This document shows positions 57,447 through 64,000 of a DNA stretch of 64,000 nt, one piece after another. The notes beneath the pieces are model-generated. The model was not told the DNA's origin. It did no database searches and was given only the letters and a program-made list of their open reading frames with translations. This DNA is from Protula sp. h YS-2021 (lineage: Eukaryota > Annelida > Polychaeta > Sabellida > Serpulidae): contig OX457031.1 of NCBI GenBank assembly GCA_949752745.1, positions 18,467,424-18,531,423 of the forward strand. The letters run 5' to 3'. Position numbers and translations under genes: made by a program. Numbering within the stretch: position 1 is the stretch's first letter; every line of letters starts with the position of its first letter.

Positions 57447-60400
57447 GTAAGTTGATCAGTTTGATAAAAGTGGGAAAACAGAATATATATTTTTAATTTC
57501 TCGTATCCTGCAGTCTGTACATGTAGTCTTAATAGCAGATAATGAGAAAATATATTAATGTTAACAAAGTTGTCAAGTGGGGGTTCAAGGTGGACCAAAA
57601 TAATTCAAGGTGTGGTTCCAAGCCTCTGGGTTAACCCAGTTAACTTTTCATATGTCTGCTGTGCAGATACGAGTAGTATATACGGATTTCAGCACTGTTA
57701 TAGATAGCCAGTCATTGGGTGTTGGTAGGGTTCAGCTAGAAAAAAAGAACATCCTTTGCTCTGACTCTGTATTAATTTAAGCTATATTGTTCTTTAACAA
57801 ACAATAAACCAAATCACACTTTGGGTGTTCCGAATAAAATGCGCAAAAATTCTGGGTTTCGAATACAGTCTAACCGGGTAACAAATAAAAGAAACGATAG
57901 AGAGATTTCGCCAAAATGTCAAATATCTTTCAAAGAACAATCGTGTTTTTAAAAACCCGTATACTGTTTTAAAAATTCATTAAAAGTTTTAACAAATAGT
58001 TTGAAGTTTAAATTTCTTTTATGTTCCAAGTAGGAGCTGTTTTTGCTATAATTCTTCTATATTTTCCTATATTATCATTTCTTTCATTTTTTCACCGGGC
58101 TCCGTCGCTGTCGAAATTCAAAATTTTAGCACATTTTATTCGAAACACTGAAAGTGTGATTTGGCTTCTGAAGAAAATTGTCTGAACGACTATTCACGTT
58201 TTGATTGTTCCGAATAAAATACGCAATAATTATAACTTTGACTGCAAATCAGACGTCCAGATAGTGCGCGTTGGCGCAGCGTTGTAAGAGGTTTGTACTT
58301 GTTAGAACTGTTGGTAGTTGGCGCTGGTAATTAATGATAAGCATTAGCTGAATCAATCTATTAAAGTTGCATGGGCTTTATGCGTGGGTGTTTAGCATGC
58401 GCATTACGAAAATAGTGAATTGTAAATTAGTAACAGATAGTAATCCAAACTGAATGGACTAAATGACCTACAATTTTTTTCAATCATTCCAACATTGAGC
58501 ATGTCTCGTACCAATATGAACAACTATTGTGATACACAACCAATTTCATACAGCTTTCAAATATAATTCATGAGGTTTACCGGGATTGCAAAAAGTCTGT
58601 GACTACATTTCGTGAAATAATTAAACATAACTTATGATTACTACTCAATGTTGCCTTGAGATTTTGAGAAAACCCCTCCAGTAGCTTTGCACTTTTCTTT
58701 TCATGTAGTGTCTCACCATGCCTTGGCCGTCTCAATAAGAAACAAACCAAATTTGCTGGACATTTCCATTTGCTTCTTCTTCATAGTCATAGAAAATTGA
58801 AATAGTGTGCGTTCACTATTTATACATTAAATATATATATTAAAGCTTATACATACATTAAAGTCCATACATACATGCATTTTATACAATTCTACAGCGA
58901 CACAAAAAGACGTCTTTCTTCGTCAGGATCCCGGCTCGAACTGGTTCTGCCTAAGACTCCGACAGCTCTTTCAATACCCGAACCCGTTTTACCGGCCACC
59001 GTTACACTATGCTTATTTTCAAAACCGCAATGTTGAATAATTTTGTTTTAAATGGCAGGCTCGTACATTCCCCGCTGTGGAGTTAGGTGCCCCTCTTAAG
59101 GCTTTTCATTTGCGACACCCCAAAGATTAGCAGACAGTAAATTTGAATAAATTAAAAGCTCCCATTTTAACATCAAGGCTCTGAAACTTGTAGGGATCAA
59201 TGTGAAATTGAGATTTTGATGTTTCTCGTGGTTTATCTTTATCTGGCCCTGCTTTTTGTGAGCAACCGTAAACATTAAGGACTGACTTTAAAAATGGAGT
59301 GATAAGAATGCGCCCAGGAAGTAAATGTGAGAAGGATTGAAATAGTCTCGATCTTGTGTATCTGTTTATGAGGGACAACATTCATCGACCTTTCTTGTCA
59401 TTTTCAGAACACTTGAAGGAGCTGAACGGTTTCGAACTGAAAGAGACACGAACATAAATAAAAAAAAAAAACAATCATTCACACATCAGCAACAAACATC
59501 CAGAAAATGTCACCTCGAATTTTCCGGTCAATCTATCGTGCTCGAAAACGTAAATGCTCACAAGTGAAAATTGTGCATACTTTATGTGAAAAGATTAAGT
59601 GGCAATTGGTTCTAGTCACATCATGCATGTATTGAATGAATTTGTGTGGTTCTTTCTATGACATGTACAAACTAAAAGCTGTAATGAAAATATTAAACTA
59701 GGAGCCTCGTTAAAAGCATCTATTCTCAATATGGTGTTCATCTACAACATACAGACATACGTACAGTTTTTCTTCAGATTATTAAAAAAAGGACGTAAAG
59801 GGAAATAAATCAGGAAATATCAGGACAGTCAGGAAAAGTAACGTCACAAGTCAGGAAAAATGATCTTAAAAGTCTGGAAAAATTGCCTCAAAAAATGGTC
59901 TCAGAAGTAAGGAAAAGTCAGGAAAATGATATTAAAAGTCCGAAAAAAAAATGGCCTCAAAAAAGTCTTAGAAGTAAGGAAAAGTCAGGAAATTCTGTGG
60001 GCACCATGAATGTTACCCCAACACGTTGGCAGACAGATGCCCCGGTCAGCAAAACCGTCGTGGCCCAACGTTGAAAGACCACCGAAGCCCCAAGGATGTT
60101 GGTTCGTGCTGGCCCAGTGTTAGCCCCCTTGTGTGCTTGTTGTATGGGCGGAGTGATAAAATGAAAGAAATAATATCCAAAAATATTTCAAATACGTTTC
60201 ATTCAAAACGTGCATATAAAAAATGAGATATAATTAAGCGGTGTTCGTCCATTGTTCATTAACTATTCTGTATTCGTTGTCAGCTCGATCCTACCTCTGT
60301 CAGGGCGGGGAAAAAAAGAAAAAAAAACACACATTTGAAGCATTAAAAACTCCTAATTTCAGCTCATGATTGACTGATAAAAAATGAAAGCGAATGTGTT

Positions 60401-61190
60401 AATGAAATGGCGGTTTGCTTCAGAGTGGTTCGAAACTTTACAACACTATTTTTAGCGGACAAATACCGTGTAAATTAAATTGTCAGTAGTGGATTGGCCC
60501 TTCGATAAGTTGGTAGTTGTAGGACTACTGGAATAGGGGTTTAATCCTTTTTATGACACTATTTTCATCAAAATATCTAAAATTTTCCCATTTTAACAAT
60601 TTGATATTCCAGACATATTTTTAAAGAGATAACTTATTTGATAATCATTATTTTAGCTTATTCTAACGTATTGTGCGAAGAACTGACGGGTTTTGTTATC
60701 TGTGTGGCAGTGGTGTGAATAAAGGAAACGTTTCAATATTCACACCAATGTGGCGTAAATAAGAATTTGAATTTATTGTTAACAACATTGTACCATAAAA
60801 AAACCAGTAATGTTATTCTACCTTTGTGGTGTGTATAAAACCAGGTATTTTTGTTTAGAACACAGCGAGGGACACGAGGGATGTTTCTTTATGTAGACCA
60901 CAATGGTGCGCATAACAAACATCTTTCTTTATTTGGTGGGAATTAAAAAATATATTTTTCTAATTTACATTACGGAAAATATTTCTGTTATTTACACCAT
61001 GTGCGAATGACTTGTTCCTTTTAACTGGATAGCGATTCATGCATGGGTTTCACTTTGAAGTATCAAACTAAACGCACTTTTTAGAGAATATGTCCATTGC
61101 ATGCGAAATTGAAATGGCAATGTTATACTACATTACTGTAAGTATGTCGTCTTTTATCTTTTCAGCGGCTGTTTGTGGAATTCTTCATAG
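57272..61190 (+). CDS. Putative small membrane protein, first two exons (3' partial)
   Basis: Model: join 57272-57446, 61166-61190. The ATG lies in GACATGG. Exon 1 encodes MGHKRKKENNSENSKGKQNL and a basic, Gln-rich region to SPGMGYLLLVFGL, ending in phase 1 at GTAAGT. Exon 2 has a good acceptor TTTTATCTTTTCAG and donor GTGAGT and continues AAVCGILH, leaving phase 2. The junction therefore makes GYLLLVFGLAAVCGIL, a plausible transmembrane segment. A short basic cytosolic part followed by a near-C-terminal membrane segment ending VCG recalls SERP1/RAMP4-like tail-anchored ER proteins, but similarity is weak and I do not assign it. No final exon was identified before the window ends. Confidence 0.5.
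57447..61165. other. Intron 1 of the putative small membrane protein
   Basis: A 3.7-kb AT-rich stretch. A minus-strand frame of 84 codons at 59127-59381 shows no family features. A tandem repeat at 59805-59995 is listed separately. Confidence 0.5.
59805..59995. repeat. Short tandem repeat of AAGTCAGGAAAA-type units
   Basis: Units such as AGTCAGGAAAAGTAACGTCA, AGTCTGGAAAAATTGCCTCA and AGTAAGGAAAAGTCAGGAAA recur about every 28 bp, with a longer block (GGCCTCAAAAAA, CTTAGAAGTAAGGAAAAG) duplicated. Non-coding. Confidence 0.7.
61166..61190 (+). CDS. Exon 2 of the putative small membrane protein (25 bp)
   Basis: A microexon supported by strong splice sites on both sides and by the hydrophobic continuation it gives in the only phase that joins exon 1. 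Confidence 0.45.
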
Positions 61191-61529
61191 GTGAGTAGCT
61201 TTTCCCCCCTCATTTTATTTAAATAAAAATGGATCCCTTTTAATTTAATTTAACGCCTTCAGTTTCATTTCTTCTGCTCACAAAACTGAGAAGTTTTATA
61301 TTATGCTTCGTCATTGTGGGATGGTGTTACTGACAGTAAGACATTTCACCGAGTGATAGTTTGCCAAAACTAGCAAATTCGACATTTAGTCAAGATCTTT
61401 GTGGGAGCTATATTTTTTAACTGATTCGTCAAATTGTGCCTGTTCAAATTTAATCGATTAATCTTTCTTGCAAGGAGTCTGCCTCAAATTTGTTTTAAGA
61501 ATTGGAGGAGGGGGGGGGGGCTGTAGGAT

Positions 61530-62010
61530 TGTCCTCTGTCCGTCCATCCGTGTGCCACACTTTAGATGGTGTTTTGTTTCCAGGCAAGTTCTCCGAAACT
61601 GTTTACCCTAGGCATATGCAACCATGCACAGCAAATATATATATATTGCAGTTGTTCAAAGTCGTGTTATTTTTCAAATCGGTTAAAAGTTGTCAAAATG
61701 GCGACTTGTCAAAACTTGAAGTTTGGCGACTTCAAAATGGCGACTTGTCAAAACGTGAAAATATATGTTGAAGTTGTGCAAAGTCATGCTATATCATAAA
61801 TCGGCCAAAAATTGCCAAAATGGCGACTTGTCAAAAATTGTGATTTTTTTTTAGACAACTGCAATGTAAGACTTGGGTGTTTCCAAGCGAGTTTTCCGAA
61901 ACTATTTATCCTAGGCATATGCTACCTTGCACAGTGAATATATGAATATATTGAAGTTGTGCAACGTCGTGTTATTTTTCGAATCGGTGAAAAAATTGCG
62001 AGAATGGCTA
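61530..62010 (+). repeat. Hairpin-family dispersed repeat (inverted relative to 9.7-10.2 kb)
   Basis: Starts CTGTCCGTCCATCCGTGTGC, then GTTTCCAGGCAAGTTCTCCG, CCTAGGCATATGCAACC, and two to three rounds of TTGAAGTTGTGCAAAGTC and CAAAATGGCGACTTGTC. These are reverse complements of the modules at 9689-10171. The terminal hairpin is not clear; a G-run lies at 61509-61520. Confidence 0.75.
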
Positions 62011-62600
62011 CTTGTTGTGTCTGGTTGGGGCCTGCGCCTTCGACGATGGTTTGTTAATGGGAGTGAGGACGTACTTGTCAGGAGATTTGCCTCATGTTGA
62101 AGGTGATTGCCAGAGTTGGTTTCCTTTAAATTCAAAAGTCCGGAGAGTGGAAGAAACTCGTAAAAACCTTGAAGAAATGTTTCTTTTTTCCTGGATAAAA
62201 CTAAGATCATACATGGAGGTTCATTTTATTATCATACAGTCAAGTTTTATCCATGGCACATTATACTATGTATCTATTTATGCATATACACAACAATTGT
62301 CATGTATATAAACAACAATTGTCATGTATATCAGGGCCGTTTAGTTCTACATTTAACAACAATTTACGCCACAATTGATCAGTAGCAGTGAAACTCCTAC
62401 CAAGCCAATAAAGGAAGAAAAAGCTGGAATGTAATGGAGGGTTTTTGGCTAGCTGTTATTAAAACACAGGGGTACCGATGCAAGTTGATGCAAGTTGGAG
62501 CACAATTTCACATTGTGTTAGTTAGTATGATCCGACGGATGTGTATAAAATTGACCAATAACGTTCACGACTCGTGTCATATAAGACACAGGTTTACAAT

Positions 62601-62639
<39 letters not shown>

Positions 62640-64000
62640 CGTTGAACTGACCACATGCCCTGCACTGCTGCAAAACCCCACGTGCTCATACTGACTTAAT
62701 AAACATCATAATGTTTTTTCACTGTATATTAAAACTTTCGATGGCTTAAGAGACACAAAAAAGGCGTCCAAAATTGGCTCAGAGTTTCCCCCAGCTTTTG
62801 TCCACTTTTGGACTGGAAGAAAGTATTTTTTCCGGGCAGTTTAAGCCAGGTTTTTCCAGTGGTTTTTTTTCTTTTTTCGACCTTGGACCTGGTAAAACTA
62901 GATTGCAAGATCAACGAATATAACATTTTTTGGTTATTGATGAAGCCTATAAGGTCTATATGAAGAGGGATCACACCAGTCTGCATTATAAACAAGTGAG
63001 GAACATTTTTGTGGGGCCACATAAGCTACCTTGGAAATTCATCCAAAGAGTGGAAGGAATTCTGTGCCATAGGTTTGTTCCTCTATGCGTTTAGGGCCAG
63101 TCAATTTGTAAGTAGGTAATAATTGTTACGGAAGGATGGGGAGTCATGGAAGTTGAATTGTCCTTAATCTACGTTAGTCTGTTCAGAAAAGACTAGCATT
63201 TACTCTAGAGCCTTGTTTCGCAAATAACAAAAAGATGAATTTTTATTTGTTTGATATATTCTTATGTAGAATAAAAGAAGTGTTTAGTATGTTCCAACTG
63301 CACCTAGATAGGAATTCTTTCTTTTATGCTAAAACTGAAATGTATTAATCATGCCCGTATTATTAGTATCCTGGATGATTAAGTCCAGGGTGCGATGGTA
63401 TGGCATCACTCCACTGGCTCAGGTTGCAGATCATTTGTGTTGTTCGGCAAATTTCTTGGTGATTTAAACGAGTTAACAATTTGTCGTGGGGAAATCTTCC
63501 ACGTGAAAGTTATTGCTTTGTTATTGAGCGAACCGGTTTCCTGCACGATTATTGATTCGTGACCTGTGATTCTGAGCTATTGCGCAGGGAAACAGCTCCC
63601 GTTAAATATTTATTTATTTTTTTATTGAACGCGAACACAACTGGTATCTGGTCGAAGTGTAGTTATATCGATTATCATTTGTCTTGTGTATTTGGAGCTT
63701 TCAAATATGCCTATTCTTAGTCTTGATGAGAATGGTTTCACTCAAACTAAAACTCATGCACCATGAATCGATTCTGAATTCTGTATTAGCCAAACGCAAA
63801 ACCACTGATGCGGGGGGAGGGGGGGGAAGGATGAAGATTTGATGTTTTTGATATTTATACGTCATAATTCAATTTTAGTGGTTGGGTGCTGGTAGGGGTT
63901 CGGGAAGCTGGATTTAAAAAAAAAAATTCACGGAACGTCTTCGCATGTTAGATGAGCAACCACTGAATTTTGGCAAGGACAACGTGCATGTGCCAGTCAG
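62011..64000. other. Right end of the window
   Basis: No gene was recognised. The stretch has a poly-A tract at 62600-62638 (possibly a retroposon tail), a duplicated ACAACAATTGTCATGTATAT (near 62290 and 62310) and a G-rich stretch at 63811-63829. Confidence 0.5.

Noticed and set aside
1..64000. CRISPR array, bacterial operon or prophage interpretation
   Set aside because: No direct-repeat/spacer pattern or prokaryotic gene density; introns and retroelements show a eukaryotic genome.

Overview
The window is from an animal nuclear genome. It is AT-rich and gene-sparse, with GT-AG introns of 0.3 to 8 kb, a metazoan F5/8 type C (discoidin) domain split over exons, and abundant decayed transposons: DIRS-like, P-element/THAP9-like, Ty3/gypsy, Tx1/L1-type LINEs, a TA-flanked MITE and tRNA-derived SINEs. 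A marine invertebrate, perhaps a cnidarian, fits the repeat content, but the phylum cannot be fixed from sequence alone. Exon models below come from open frame, splice signals and a check that every intron phase joins in frame.

Plus strand, 1.7-28.1 kb: the 3' part of one large gene (13 exons, about 1,099 codons, 5' end outside the window). In order it encodes the discoidin domain, a charged linker, a dibasic RRKKR site followed at once by a Gly-rich hydrophobic stretch, a helical region, a 464-codon exon with two more hydrophobic segments and about ten N-glycosylation sequons, four tandem copies of a two-cysteine repeat of about 80-95 residues (copies two and three are phase 0-0 exons), and a six-cysteine tail. 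I do not recognise this architecture, and it is the best candidate here for an undescribed protein family. Its introns hold most of the left-half repeats: a MITE, a 24-bp/164-bp higher-order minisatellite, a ~177-bp tandem repeat, a DIRS-like remnant in antisense, and hairpin-headed repeats lying just downstream of two 5' splice sites.

28.1-36.9 kb: intergenic, with a frameshifted P-element-type transposase remnant on the minus strand, a degraded tandem array and composite SINE-like repeats. 37.0-44.5 kb, minus strand: a complete-looking 8-exon gene for a 421-residue soluble protein with a twice-occurring IPxYxGC motif; it resembles ciliary/sperm microtubule inner proteins in style but is not firmly assigned.

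44.5-57.2 kb: intergenic, dominated by a minus-strand Ty3/gypsy element (short LTRs, gag, zinc knuckle, protease, RT, RNase H, integrase) inactivated by a nonsense codon and frameshifts. A 5'-truncated plus-strand LINE split its RNase H region and left a 13-bp target duplication. 57.3 kb to the end, plus strand: the first two exons of a small gene whose splice junction builds a hydrophobic, membrane-like segment; its remainder was not found. Dispersed repeats and a long poly-A tract fill the rest.
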